A DNA stretch of 64,000 nt from Gerris lacustris (GCA_951217055.1 OX578282.1:69531092-69595091), one strand, 5' to 3'; shown: positions 12,601-23,314, counted from the stretch's first letter. The notes: a model not told the origin generated them from the letters alone. Program-made: numbers and translations.

Positions 12601-13059
12601 ACGTTCAGGACGGAGTACCGCTGTAGCGGCACTACTAGACTAGTCTGAGTGCCAGGGTGCCTATTCAGCGGCACTGAGACCCTAATCGAGAAACCGGAGT
12701 GTCGCTATGGTGGCACTAGACTCTCTCTCTCTTAAATTGGGCAAGAGTGGTGTTTGGGGTTATTCCTTGGTCTTGTGCCTTTCTACCCGGGTTAGTCCAA
12801 GTCTAAACCCTATCCAGTTCTTATCGGATCGTTTCAACACCTCCTACTCCTACCACCCCAATTTTTTTCTTCTATTTTAGCTCCTATTACACCTGTTTAA
12901 TATACGTTTTTTTCGATCTTTAAACTGAGAATGATAGAAAAGAAGCGTAAGAACATTATTAGAACAAAAATTATTAAAATAACGGCAACAAAATCTCAAT
13001 TTTGTACGAATTTACCCGACCCGTATCCAAGCGTTTCACAGCAGGAATGCTCTGAAATT
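12601..13059. other. Non-coding stretch in the ankyrin B intron
   Basis: Mixed-composition unique DNA with two related GCGGCACT segments (about 12625 and 12668). No ORF, RNA gene or clear repeat boundary is visible. Confidence 0.4.
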
Positions 13060-13205
13060 CCACTATTTTACGTTCTGTGAATTTATTTTTTTTAGCAAAT
13101 TTGTTACTATTGTTATTATTATTACTATTTACAAAGGGAGACAGACAGAGAAAAATAGACTTTAGCGCCGAGACTCGAACCACGGACCTCCCCCTCATTT
13201 CCAGT
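13060..13205 (-). mobile_element. Degenerate tRNA-derived SINE
   Basis: Minus-strand sequence contains CTGGAAATGAGGGGGAGG, the B box GTGGTTCGAGTCTCGGCGCT, then the tail TATTTTTCTCTGTCTGTCTC and a TAATAATAA-rich end. This is the same organisation as the better copies at 20606 and 62121. The 5' half of the tRNA head is lost. Confidence 0.6.
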
Positions 13206-13228
13206 GTGCGGGAGATGTTGGTAGAGTA

Positions 13229-13281
13229 GGGGTAGACCGTGAGTGTCTCTGCCGTGGGCCCACGGCAAAGACACTCACGCC
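13229..13281. repeat. Hairpin-forming inverted repeat
   Basis: GTGAGTGTCTCTGCCGTGGG is followed directly by CCCACGGCAAAGACACTCAC, giving about 20-bp arms with almost no loop. It lies between a SINE and a GC-rich element and could be the trace of a small foldback insertion. Confidence 0.6.
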
Positions 13282-13302
13282 GGCCGGCACAACCCATTTA
13301 AA

Positions 13303-13762
13303 AGGATGATTCACGCTACACCGAGCCGGGGCCGTGCCGTGCCGGGCACGAGCCCTCCCACCGTGCCCCGTCCGAGCCTTCACATACATGCTACAACGAG
13401 CCGGGGACGAGGCGGGCACGGGCCGGGCTGTCCTCTACTAGGCGACCCGTGTTTATTTCATATCTAGTGCTTGTGCCTTATGTTTAATAACGAGGGTGGG
13501 AGGGCTCGGTCCCGGCACGGCCCGGGCTCGTTGTAGCGTGGATCATCTCAACGAGGCGGGGCCGAGGCGGGGACGGGCCGGGCGCGTGAAAACAATGTAT
13601 CCCAACGTTTTGCCACCGAGCCTCGGACGAGGCTCGGTCATGACTCGTGTCGTGCCCGGTGTACTGTGCATTGCTTCATTTAAAATCTATACAACATTTT
13701 TTCAGCGAGCCTCGGGCCCGGCACGGCACGGCCCCGGCTCGGTGTAGCGTGAATCATCCTTA
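13303..13762. mobile_element. GC-rich MITE with about 45-bp TIRs
   Basis: The left end AAGGATGATTCACGCTACAC continues into GAGCCGGGGCCGTGCCGTGC. The right end is its reverse complement, finishing CGTGAATCATCCTT at about 13762. The interior is rich in CCGGGC/GCCCGG blocks, strikingly GC-rich against an AT-rich background, and apparently internally duplicated (sub-copies near 13395, 13530 and 13560). Flanks are A/T only, so the target duplication is ambiguous. The large open frames across it reflect composition, not genes. Confidence 0.7.
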
Positions 13763-14654
13763 ATGCGGGTGGATCCACTGTGGATCCATGCCTTGCTAAC
13801 GCGCCTGGCGGGTGGATCCACAGTGGATCACTAAGGTAGGTTCATAAATTGGATTAGGCATTCAATGGGTTGATAACACTCGCCGGCTGAAACCCTTAAA
13901 CGCTAACTGTACGCACAATTTACGTACTATTTTAGTCAAATGTGAATCACAGAAAAACTGTAAACCACACAATCTCCACTCTTTAGCAGTGCTTCGTCTA
14001 GACTCTAGACCTTCCCGTTGTAGTACACACTCACTTCAGTCTCACCCGACGCGTTAGTGAGGATTGACAATTATTTTTCATTAAGTCACCACGTAAATAT
14101 TACGTATAGGTAGTTAGTCTTGAAGAGATATAAATTTCTACTAATAAATATAATAAATAAATGCAAAAAGTAATAAATAAACACAAAAAAATAATAAATA
14201 AACAAAAAATAATAAATAAACACATAATCAATAAAAATAAATAAATAATAACAAAATAAAAATAATAATAATAATAAAAAATATTAACAATGATTAATAA
14301 ATATGTAATATTGATACAGTAGATCGGCACTAAAACGCAAAAGAAAAAAAACAAAAAAACATTGAATGACAGCAAAACAGGAAATATCGATTATATTATT
14401 TCAAATATATCGATGGCACGCTTTAGATTTGGTTTGGGGAGATCCTTTGTACAAAGATTTGTCCTTTTATAGGTTTAAAATTAACAAATGAACACGATAA
14501 ACACATAAGTAATAAATAAACACCAAACAAATATAAATAATAAATAAATATTTTTGCTAAATATTAACTTAGATTCGTGATAACTACTGCGTGTAAGTAA
14601 AAAATACGTAGGTTAGTGTTAAGCGCCGAAAAAATAAGGTTAGTGTTTAAGGGT
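13763..14654. other. Low-complexity and repeat-derived DNA
   Basis: It begins with two mirrored GGTGGATCCAC(A/T)GTGGATC palindromes (13768-13830). Then come AATAAATA-rich simple sequence (14140-14290) and a segment at 14340-14480 that recurs inverted at 22560-22700, where the MULE later inserted. No coding evidence. Confidence 0.5.
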
Positions 14655-15294
14655 TAAAGGAAATACCTCAGCTCACACCCAGGTTAGTGGGTTACAGGTT
14701 TTCACTCCGGCCCCACCCCCGCTTTTCATACGTAACAAAAATACGTTTTATCTCTGGTTCTACTGAACCTATTTTCCTCAAATAACTTTTATTATAATTA
14801 TATTATACGTCTCTTTAGGACTTCGCCGCAACTATTTTAGCCTCATACTTATTATATGATATAACCGGCCTCAGAAAGGGCGCCTTTTTTTTTTTGTTTA
14901 TTTCACTTGTTAAATTCTTGCTAAGGCCCGAGAATTTTAAATAGATAAGATCTTTATAGTGATCCCACACATCTGATTTCAAAGTATTAATATTATTTGT
15001 ATTATTGATAAGCACCAATGTTTTTATAATCTTTAAGCTGAGTGAATATCTTTACTATAAAATTAGTAGAAATCTGTCAAGTTCTTAATAAAGCAAATAT
15101 ATATTTAATTTATTAATTACCTTAAATAATTCGCAATCTCCAACGACCTTTTTTGTTTTTTCTTGCTCATCAAGACTCGGCCCGGAATGGCGAGAACCTA
15201 TTACCTAAATAACCTATTAAAGAAACCTGTTACCGTTTGAGAGCGGGAACGTAATAACCAGTTACCGACAAATAACAGTAATTACCCACCTCTA
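14655..15294. mobile_element. hAT-like element, 5'-truncated copy
   Basis: The sequence from AATACCTCAGCTCACACCCAGG to the right end TTACCCACCTCTA matches the complete copy at 42119-43123. The left terminus is not preserved. It lies in the ankyrin B intron. Confidence 0.65.
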
Positions 15295-15373
15295 GTTAGT
15301 ACTATCTCTATATAATTTGTTTATTTAGGTTTACTATAGTAAACACATTATACTTTTTAACTCTGACAGCTTA

Positions 15374-15510
15374 GGAAAATCGAGAAAAAAATGGGAGGAG
15401 AGTGTATGAGAGCTTGAGATTTTGGCGGGTAATAGGTCGGGCAATGACCTATTACCCGCCAAAATCTCAAGCTCTCATTCACTCTCCTCCCATTTTTTTT
15501 CTCGATTTTC
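15374..15510. repeat. Near-perfect hairpin, arms about 65 bp
   Basis: GAAAATCGAG...GGCGGGTAATAGGTC is mirrored by GACCTATTACCCGCC...CTCGATTTTC around a loop of a few bases at about 15440. It interrupts the left arm of the surrounding long-TIR element, whose right arm has no equivalent, so it is a later insertion. Confidence 0.85.
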
Positions 15511-17306
15511 CCAAGTAGTCCAGGAGCCAGGTAGATTTACCTGGAAAGTATTTTGAACTTAATGGAATTTTTACAGGTAACTCAGAGGTCCTCTGGGATG
15601 CCAATGCTGAGTTTTCGACCTCGTGGCCCTTGTGCTAACTCGGGGAGAGGGGAAAAACCCCATTTTTTCCGCCAATTTTTCGGTTTTTCGCCTCTAGCTG
15701 GAAAACTACGCGTCAAACAAAAAAACTTTACCAGTACAATGTTAAAGAGCATCAAATTTCCTATAAATATCACTGGTCATACGACTGTATTCACCCATTA
15801 GGTACTGAGATACAGCATTTTAAAAAAGGTGCCAAATTTTAAAAAAGGTGGATTTTAGCGGAAAAAAGCGTGTTTTTGGGCTTATAAAATAGATTTATCA
15901 TCATAAATTGAGTATTTAACATTTCTATGTATACCATTATAATATGTAACCCCCTGTACACCCCTCCTCCCTCACTGCCCTCTCCCTCCCCCCTCCCCCC
16001 AGTAACAAATTTGATGACGAATAATGTGCGTGACTTATTGATTACGTAGGTAAAGAAGTTCTATCCTTTCCTTAATTTTAACTTCTTATCTTTTAATAAA
16101 TTAAAAATATCAATAGTCCAGGAAATGAAGCACTTTGGCTCGCAATTCTTTCGTCATACATCGATTTACTTGAAAATTTGACATTAGGTAGAGAATAGTC
16201 CAAGCATCAAAATCTATATCATCTAAATCATCATTGCTATTACCCTGGGGGTGGTTGCCACCCCATCTCGGGGGTTGAAATTTTTATTTTTATTTTAACT
16301 ACAGGAATTGATGGAAAAGCTAATTCTAAGTCAAAAATGATCTATACATTTTTTCTTTTAAATTAATATTTTTCGAGTTATTCGCGATTGAAAGTAAAAG
16401 TTGTTCGACCTTTTTGATCGGTTTTTCGCAAATAACTCAAAAAATATGCATTTTATCAAACTAAGTGTAAGATGAAAATAGTAGCCTATAAAAAAAGAAA
16501 GAAAATCCTTATTTTAAAAATCATGTACGACCAATACGGACCGACCTACGGCTTGTTAATTGTTGGCTTTTGTTCGTCAAATGCTAAATTTGAGAGATTC
16601 AGAGTCAAATAGCGATAAAACTGGGCATTTTACGAGGAAAACTTATAGATGTTTTTTTAAAGTAGACAAAAAGAGCTTTCATTTTTTTAAAAATAGAAGT
16701 CGATAGCATCAAAATTAAGCGAGTTACGATGAAAATAAAGTTAGTCCCTACATTTTTCTACGAAAAAATAAGTGAAAACTACCCCCTAATTACCACCCTA
16801 ATTCAAATTGATCGTCGCCATTCTACGGTTTTGCGTGGATCATATGGGACACATGAGAACAGCTTAACTCCAACTTTTCGGGAATATCCAGAAGTATGGG
16901 GTACACAGTACAAAAGTCAAAATAGTATAAATCCTTTATGATGAATGTCGTTGGATAGCTCTTTGAGAGAGCAGTAATTGTTGTTGTAATCACTTGTCAT
17001 ATTTTCATTTAAATGGAAAAACAGGAATAAAAAATGGTTTTAGCTAAAAATTAGAAATATTATTATTTTTGAACCGATATGAATGAAAATTGGTATAGGT
17101 GCTTAATTTGATGTCAGAAAAAAGAATATGAAATAATTTGTGTGCATTTAGTACTTTGAGTACAAATCGATGTAAGGGGTGGTTTTTAAGGGTTAAAAAA
17201 TTGCAAAATAATGAAATTGGTGATATTTTAGGCAACAAAATTCTTAAATTAAGTCGATATGATAAAGTAATCATTTATTTAAGGATAAATATTTTTTTGT
17301 ACATTA

Positions 17307-17501
17307 AGGCCGCTCCCTGACTTGTCGGTACGGTATCGGTGCGGTATCGGTAAGCTAGTATGCCGATGCGGTAAGATTCTTTACCGAGCGCCTATATGTT
17401 TTACCGATTCGGTACAGATTCTTTACCGCGCGGTAAAAAATCTGTACCGAATCGGCATACTAGCTTACCGATACCGTACCGACAGTCAGGGAGCGGCCTA
17501 A
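17307..17501. mobile_element. MITE, Harbinger-like (TIR GGCCGCTCCCTGAC)
   Basis: Terminal GGCCGCTCCCTGAC and GTCAGGGAGCGGCC are perfect inverted termini. Almost the whole 190 bp is a foldback built on GTCGGTACGGTATCGGT and TTACCGATTCGGTA. TAA on both sides is a plausible 3-bp target duplication, as used by PIF/Harbinger. Superfamily assignment is tentative. Confidence 0.6.
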
Positions 17502-17507
17502 GTTGCA

Positions 17508-17756
17508 AGTGTGCAACTGGATGTATCTCAGCAGGGTGCAGTGTGCAGTTGCAAAAAGGCAGGGCTAAAATGCTCTGCCTTGTGTAAGTACTGTGTGGGC
17601 ACCGGGTGCGAAAATTCCGCCGAGCCCAACGTCAACGAGGATGACACTGATGACGACGGTACCGACGACCTGCTCGACAACCTATACCAGGAAGGCATGG
17701 ACCAAGAAGGGGCTGACGAGTCGCTTATCCAACAGACTCACCAAGATTTAATTTAA
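17508..17756 (+). pseudogene. Cys-rich CXC-type domain remnant
   Basis: Two overlapping frames together give CKCATGCISAGC and then CSCKKAGLKCSALCKYCVGT, followed by an Asp/Glu-rich tail to a stop at 17754-17756. The cysteine spacing resembles the CRC/CXC (tesmin-type) zinc-binding motif often seen at the C-terminus of transposon proteins. A frameshift between the two cysteine clusters and the MITE insertion just upstream leave a broken gene, probably the remains of a protein of the surrounding long-TIR element. Confidence 0.45.
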
Positions 17757-19043
17757 TGTTCATTTTTTGTTTATTATTTTCATATAATTTTTATTATTTT
17801 GTTTATTATTATACATACATAATTATAGATAACTTGTTTACCTACGTAATCAATAAGTTACGCACATTATTATCGCTTCTCAACATTGCTTTGGTTTTTC
17901 AATTTAAAAATAAAATTAAGGCCTCCGTTTGAACGGGGCCTGAGGTAGACCGCCCTCAGCCCCCCTATTTAATAGCGTGCCTTCGGTACGCTACTGATCA
18001 GTGGATCCTTTCCCCCTCCCCTCCACCCTAAAGTAAGATTGATGGTAGAACCATGTTGAATGTTTCAGGGAAGAAGAGGTTTTATTTAACTTTTTTTTCA
18101 AATTTGGTCCGGGGGGGGGGGCGAGGGCAGTAAGGGGGGGGGAGGAGGTTACATATTATTATGGTATACATAGAAATGTTGAATATTCAATTTATGATGT
18201 TAAATCTATTTTATAAGCCCAAAAACACGCTTTTTTCCGCTAAAATCCACCTTTTTTAAAATTTGGCATTTTTTCAAAATGCTGTATCATAGTACCTAAT
18301 GGGTGAAAACAGTCGTATGACCAGTGATATTTATAGGAAATTTGATGCTCTTTAACATTGTACTGGTAAAGTTTTTTTGTTTGACGCGTAGTTTTCCAGC
18401 TAGAGGCGAAAAACCGAAAAATTGGCGGAAAAAATGGGGTTTTTCCCCTCTCTCCAAGTTAGCACAAGGGCCACGAGGTCGAAACCTCAGCATTTGCATC
18501 CCAGAGGACCTCTGAGTTACCTGTAAAAATTCCATTAAGTTCAAAATACTTTCCAGCTCGACCTGGTTTTTTCGACCTGGCTCCTGGACTAAAGCTGTCA
18601 GAGTTAAAAAGTATAATGTGTTTACTATATTAGTTACCTTTTTTTCAAACAGATAATTTGGAATTTGATCTTCATGGTTTTTGAAAAATAAAAAATCAAA
18701 GGCGATCAAATTGAAAATTAACAATCAGTCATAACTTTTAATTTCGAACAACTTTTATAAGTAACTATTTTTGATATTTTTATAAACAAAGGTACTTTAC
18801 TCTTGACAACTTTTCAATTTTCACCGTAACAACACTCTGAACATTAATTAATTGGACTCATTTTTCCAACTTGTTAGTTTAAGAGCAAGAAGGACTGATG
18901 CTCAGAGGCTCAAATTTCAACTCAAAACTATTTTGTCATTTACACCCCACGTGCACTCAATCCGTGGACACACTGCATATTATGCATTTTAATTTTATTT
19001 TAATTAAAAAGAATAGGTGCTAATTATAATTGTTCAATTGCAG

Positions 19044-20140
19044 ATTCGTTCTTTAAAGCGGCTGAATTCGATGACTTGGAAACAGTGAAAAAGATTCTGG
19101 AATCTAAAAAAGGTTTCTTAAAACGAGTGAGAAACGAACTGACTGTGCTTCATATTGCTGCTACTGCTGGAAGCTTAAATGTTATCCAGTATTTAGTAAG
19201 AGAGCAAAATTTCAATATTAACGTAATAACAAATAGTGTTATTGGATTAACACCGTTGGGTGAAGCAGCCAAGGCAGGGAAAGTAGAAGCAGTTAAACTT
19301 CTACTAGAACTGGGAGCGGACAAAAACATAAAACCATTCTTCGGCGGCTATACATTGCTACATATAGCAGCTGTTGGAGGCAATATTGAAGTCTGTAAGT
19401 TCTTGTTACAAACATTCCATGTCGATGTAAGAAATGAATTCGGTGAAACTCCTGCATATGTCGCTGCTGGGAATGGTAAACTTGATGCTTTACGATTTCT
19501 CTTAATGAACGGAGCAGATCCTTACACGAAATCCATTTTTAATTTTACCTTGATGCACGCTGCAGTCACCTTCGGGCAGGCAGATGTGGTGAGAGAACTG
19601 ACTCGATACAAACAACTGATTAATACTCCAGATGGATGGGACGATGATCTTCCTATCGACATCGTGTCTAACATGGAAGTAGTCAAGGTACTTGTCGATG
19701 CCGGATCTAATATTACGGATAAATCCATTTTGAACAATATCTATGATGACAATATTGATATAGTAATATATTTAGTGGAAAAAAGCGGTAAAGTTAATAT
19801 ACAGAACACGTGGTATAGCAAATGTAGCAAAACCGTACTGGTGTACCTTCTTAAACGGAAAATAAACTACGACACGATCGAGTTTCTCTTAAAGCAAGGG
19901 GCAGATGTTAATACGAAGGACTGCAAGAAAAAAACTGTGTTACACACCACACTGGAGAGTTACAACAAAGAGGAGGACGCTCTAGCGATAGTAAAACTTC
20001 TCCTGGATAGAGGTGCTGACGTCAATGATCGAGACGTGAATGGTCTCACTGCTCTAGACTACGCCAAACAGAGAGGCTTCCATAAGGCGGAGGAATACTT
20101 GAGGAAATTTAGTGCCACCGCGCATCCAGACAACATGTAA
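19044..20140 (+). CDS. Secreted ankyrin-repeat protein B, exon 2
   Basis: TTCAATTGCAG ends at 19043. The exon opens with AT, completing a codon from the signal exon at 10487-10568, and reads SFFKAAEFDDLETVKKILES into about ten ankyrin repeats (TVLHIAATAG, GLTPLGEAAKAG, GYTLLHIAAVGG, GADVNDRDVNGLTALDYAK). Frame and splice site are conserved with gene A, about 85-90 percent similar by eye. The stop codon falls inside ATGTAAGT. If that is used as a splice donor, as may happen in gene A, there is a further exon that I cannot see. Substitutions between the paralogues cluster in particular repeats, as expected for a binding surface under change. Secreted effector or scavenger roles are possible but unproven. 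Confidence 0.8.
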
Positions 20141-20400
20141 GTGTTATATTTATTTCAGCAATGTAATACCGTCATTTTGCACACTGCAATAGGCTACACA
20201 ATTTGAGAGAGACACCAAGGGATGTGCCACGCAAGCGTGACCCATAGGAGTCGGGCCCCTGATGAGTCGGGCCCGACGAAGCGACGCAGGACATGGCGTA
20301 ATGCCGAGCCAACATCTTAATGACGCAATGTCTGATGTTAGAAAAGTTCCTATGGGCCACGCTTGCGTGGCATTATTGCGTGGTATTATTATCAGATACT
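20141..20400. mobile_element. Small insertion with CCACGCAAGCGTG ends, hammerhead-like core
   Basis: Gene A 3' sequence (GGGTCTGATAGACCC, GATAAATAGTCATTTAAAT) resumes at about 20400 in gene B, so the 260 bp between is largely an insertion. Its ends include GCCACGCAAGCGTGACCCATAGGA and a reverse-complement partner at about 20346-20373. The middle (20259-20280) reads CTGATGA, a GTCGG/CCGAC stem, then GAAG, resembling the hammerhead catalytic core (CUGAUGA-stem II-GAAA), but with a mismatch in GAAA and no convincing cleavage triplet. Confidence 0.4.
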
Positions 20401-20459
20401 ATGTGTCTGATAGACCCGCCCCGTGCACTCCAGGGATAAATAGTCATTTAAATTTATAA

Positions 20460-20606
20460 CATTAATAATAAAATATAATTTAAATCAAATTATAATTATT
20501 ATTAACTACGGGAAACAGACAGAGAAAAATACACTCCAGCGCCGGGATTTGAACCACGGGCCTCTATATTTCCAGTATAGCGCTCTACCAACTAAGCTAC
20601 GCAGGA
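20460..20606 (-). mobile_element. tRNA-derived SINE
   Basis: The minus-strand head (20606-20535) folds as a tRNA: acceptor TCCTGCG pairs with CGCTGGA with one mismatch, A box TAGCTTAGTTGGTAGAGC, anticodon stem CTATA/TATAG with loop CTGGAAA, B box GTGGTTCAAATCCCG. It is followed by TATTTTTCTCTGTCTGTTTC and a TAATAATAATTATAA end, which recurs after the other copies, marking a SINE and not a tRNA gene. A short variable arm together with a Ser-type anticodon position also argues against function. Confidence 0.75.
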
Positions 20607-20674
20607 GAATGAGTTTCTCTGACGTTAATGATACCTTGTCCCGAATTTAAGCATTCAATTTTCCACATAAGTCT

Positions 20675-20775
20675 TAGATGGCCCGTGGTTCAAATCCCGG
20701 CGCTGGAGTGTATTTTTCTCTGTCTGTTCCCCGTAGTTAATAATAATTATAATTTGATTTAAATTAAAATTTAAT
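20675..20775 (+). mobile_element. Partial tRNA-derived SINE, inverted to its neighbour
   Basis: It starts within the T arm (GGCCCGTGGTTCAAATCCCG) and continues GGCGCTGGAGTGTATTTTTC with the same tail as the copy at 20606-20460. The two copies face each other, forming an inverted pair. Confidence 0.65.
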
Positions 20776-20845
20776 CTTTCTGTAGTATGAATACTACCAA
20801 AATGGTAAAATATGAATTGATAAAATATAATTAAACACGACCCAC

Positions 20846-20849
<4 letters not shown>

Positions 20850-20897
<48 letters not shown>
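20850..20897. repeat. AT dinucleotide microsatellite
   Basis: An uninterrupted run of alternating AT ending in ACACATATAG. Confidence 0.95.
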
Positions 20898-20905
<8 letters not shown>

Positions 20906-21139
20906 GATAACCACGAACTAAGATCTATTTATAGGTAAGAAGGTTTTCAATTAGTAATTGTTGTTTTAATGACAATGTAGTTAAAGTGACGAAGGAAGCT
21001 AGGTGTTTGATCAGTTTGTTATTATTTGTTGTAGATGCTTGAGAATGACTCAAATAGGGAGTAGAAATATAGCAAAAACTTTTTAACAACATGAGATAGA
21101 GATTTTTCTTTTCATCCCTTAAGACCCACAGCTCCGAAC

Positions 21140-21260
<121 letters not shown>

Positions 21261-21273
21261 ATTGATTTTAAAA

Positions 21274-21309
21274 TATATAAGGTGTAACCGACGAAAACAA
21301 GAAATCAGT
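21274..21309 (+). promoter_or_regulatory. Core promoter of small secreted-peptide gene
   Basis: TATATAAGG (21274-21282) is followed by a TCAGT initiator (21305-21309) at the canonical distance. The ATG is at 21338. Confidence 0.7.
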
Positions 21310-21337
21310 TGTCAAGTTAAACACAGCTTGTATCAAC

Positions 21338-21433
21338 ATGAAGTTTACTTGTTTTGTTTTATTTCTAGTTGTGAGTCTTATGACTCTCTTACAGGTACAA
21401 TATGTAGCTGATGGTTGCTTTCAAGGAGAAAAA
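21338..21433 (+). CDS. Small secreted peptide, exon 1
   Basis: 32 codons beginning MKFTCFVLFLVVSLMTLLQV, a strong signal peptide followed by a short mature stretch with one cysteine. The exon ends in GAAAAA before a consensus GTAAGT donor (phase 0). It has its own TATA/initiator promoter. The intron (21434-22245) contains an inserted repeat copy. The family is not recognised; short secreted peptides with this layout are common among salivary, venom and immune peptides, so function is open. Confidence 0.65.
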
Positions 21434-21502
21434 GTAAGTTATACTAAGATTATATTTATCATTCAAAAAGTATTTAATGGAAAGCAGTTGTAAGTTTAAA
21501 TT

Positions 21503-22033
21503 GAAGCGAGGGTAAGCGAGCTTCTTACATTCAACAAATTATGCATCCTGCCTGTCTGTCTGTCTGTCGGTTGGTCTGTCTGTCTGTGTGTAACGTTTAC
21601 GTTTCCGACTATAACTTGAGTAAAAGTTGAACGTTTTTGTAGAAATTTGTATTCGTGTTCCTTTCACTCGGGTTAAGTTCGTTGGGCAGCGTGATTCGTC
21701 CAAGTGTTCGCACGCAACGCTCACGTAAACGTGAGCAGCATATTTAAAATTGGAATTTCACAATGGAAATATATTCTATCATCACCTATTCGATGAAACG
21801 AACATTTTTTATCAAAACCAACAGCGGCACCGCTATGAACTGATAAAGATCGTTAAAACAATCAAAGAGGACCTAAATAACGTAGAGAAAACAACGTTAC
21901 TGATATCTTACGTTCTAACATAACGATTTTAATAAAACTTAATGTACAATTGAAATAGGCATGTAAAATTTCAGTTTGATACAAACAGAAGTTCTTGTGT
22001 AGTAAAGTGATACACTTTATAATAGTGGAAGAT
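21503..22033. mobile_element. Repeat family with TCTGTCTG and TAACGTTTACG motifs
   Basis: It begins GAAGCGAGGGTAAGCGAGCTTC and contains TCTGTCTGTCTG then GTAACGTTTACGTTTCCGAC, AACTTGAGTAAAAGTTGA and ACGCAACGCTCACGTAAACG. All of these are shared with the copies at 11680-12433 and about 9105-9260. There is no transposase; it inserted into the intron of the small secreted-peptide gene. Confidence 0.6.
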
Positions 22034-22245
22034 AATATGTGTGTTTAGTGGAATAGTAAGAATGCAGGGTGTCTCCCCCACTACTATAGACTCTCTAGTT
22101 TCTTTAATTTAATTAATGGTACAGAATATTATTTTTATTATTTAAGTAATGTCTCACGATAGATCAGTACGCTGTTTGTTTAGCAGCCCATTCTATTTGG
22201 GCAGCATCACTGTTATTTTTGTAAATAAAGTGTTTCTCTCTACAG

Positions 22246-22293
22246 GGTAATCCTGATCCCGACCAACCTGGCCCTTCAGGTAACAGAGCTTAG
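22246..22293 (+). CDS. Small secreted peptide, exon 2
   Basis: A pyrimidine-rich acceptor TTTCTCTCTACAG ends at 22245. The exon reads GNPDPDQPGPSGNRA and stop, in phase 0 with exon 1. The mature C-terminus is therefore short, acidic and Pro/Gly-rich, giving a product of under 50 residues. The match of phase, acceptor quality and promoter is good, but the family is unknown. Confidence 0.6.
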   Translation, partial: GNPDPDQPGPSGNRA

Positions 22294-22700
22294 AACCTAC
22301 GGATACTTCATAGAACCACTATCTAATGCCCGCCTACTTGACCACTATCATATCTTCCAATACCATCTTAACGTAACTGATTACGAATTAAGTTATAATA
22401 ATTTCAAGATAAAAAGAACTTTTTATATACTACGTTTTTAAATTTTCTGTTGAATCGTATGTAATGTTGATAATATTATATATAATATATAATGTTAGTG
22501 AAAAAAAAAAAATAGTTCCGAATTTATTTACATACTTCACATAAATGACAACCATCTAGAGAGCTGATCTAAACCTATAAAAGGACAAATCTTTGTACAA
22601 CGGATCTCCCCAAACCAAATCTAAAGCATGCCATTGATATATTTGAAATAATATTAATAATATAATCGATATTTCCTGTTTTGCTGTCATTCAATGTTTA
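22294..22700. other. Non-coding, 3' flank plus an older repeat
   Basis: The first 250 bp are the probable 3' UTR and AT-rich flank. The segment 22560-22700 is an inverted copy of 14340-14480 and served as target for the MULE insertion. Confidence 0.45.
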
Positions 22701-23314
22701 TCTATTACAGCAACTATTGAATTTCCAAATAGGTTCGTCTGAAGCCACGCCCACCTTACCTCTCATTGGCCAGCTTTTCCTAGCTTGCCTTTTGCCGCCA
22801 ATATTTAAATGGAAATGTATCTTCTATGAGTTCTATGACGTAACAGTTGTTTTTGTGCCTGATCCGATTTTTTTTGTTGAATTATACATTATACACCTTT
22901 ATAATCCTCAAAAATGAATAACAAATTTGAAGTAAGTACTTATAACTATGGTATTAAACAAATTACATATTATCTTTTTGTCAATCTTCAGTAACTGTTG
23001 AACACTAGTGATATAAATCTTTTCAATTGTTATTCCTCTAAATTGCTTTGAAAAAATGTTTATACTAAAGTATTGACTACAGAAATAGGCCTGATAATGC
23101 CCAGGATATGGCGAAATATTGTAAAGCTAATAAATTATGTTAAATGTAATAAATTAATTTTTTTTTTTTTCTTACATCCCTAAAGACCTAAGAAAAAATA
23201 TATTATTATTATCATCTAATTAAACATATTAAGATAGTTTTAAGTTATTCAAAATGTATCTAACAGAGTTAATGACTAAAAGAATCGATGAGGTAAATGC
23301 CTATTTACTATTTA

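Larger units (their letters stand above)
15345..18628. mobile_element. 3.3-kb element with inverted arms of about 0.6-0.8 kb
   Basis: The left arm (15345 to about 16045) returns in reverse complement at about 17838-18628. Shared landmarks are AACTCTGACAGCTT, the segment encoding FRPRGPCAN-like residues on either strand, the long C-rich run (about 15955-16005) and its G-rich mirror (18109-18150), and GATTACGTAGG. The interior holds a Cys-rich coding remnant (17508-17756) and an inserted MITE (17307-17501). The left arm alone carries an inserted hairpin. No target duplication could be fixed. It lies in the ankyrin B intron; gene A lacks it. Confidence 0.7.

Noticed and set aside
13195..13747. 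Several overlapping open frames as genes
   Set aside because: They arise from stop-poor GC-rich MITE sequence, lie on both strands, and have no domain or splice support.
20535..20606. Functional tRNA gene
   Set aside because: The downstream tail is shared with other dispersed copies, and the anticodon position (GGA, Ser) conflicts with a short variable arm. It is a SINE head.
22908..23300. Small 5' exons of the MULE transposase (MNNKFE and LMTKRIDE)
   Set aside because: Donor and acceptor sites exist but the pieces are too short to support.
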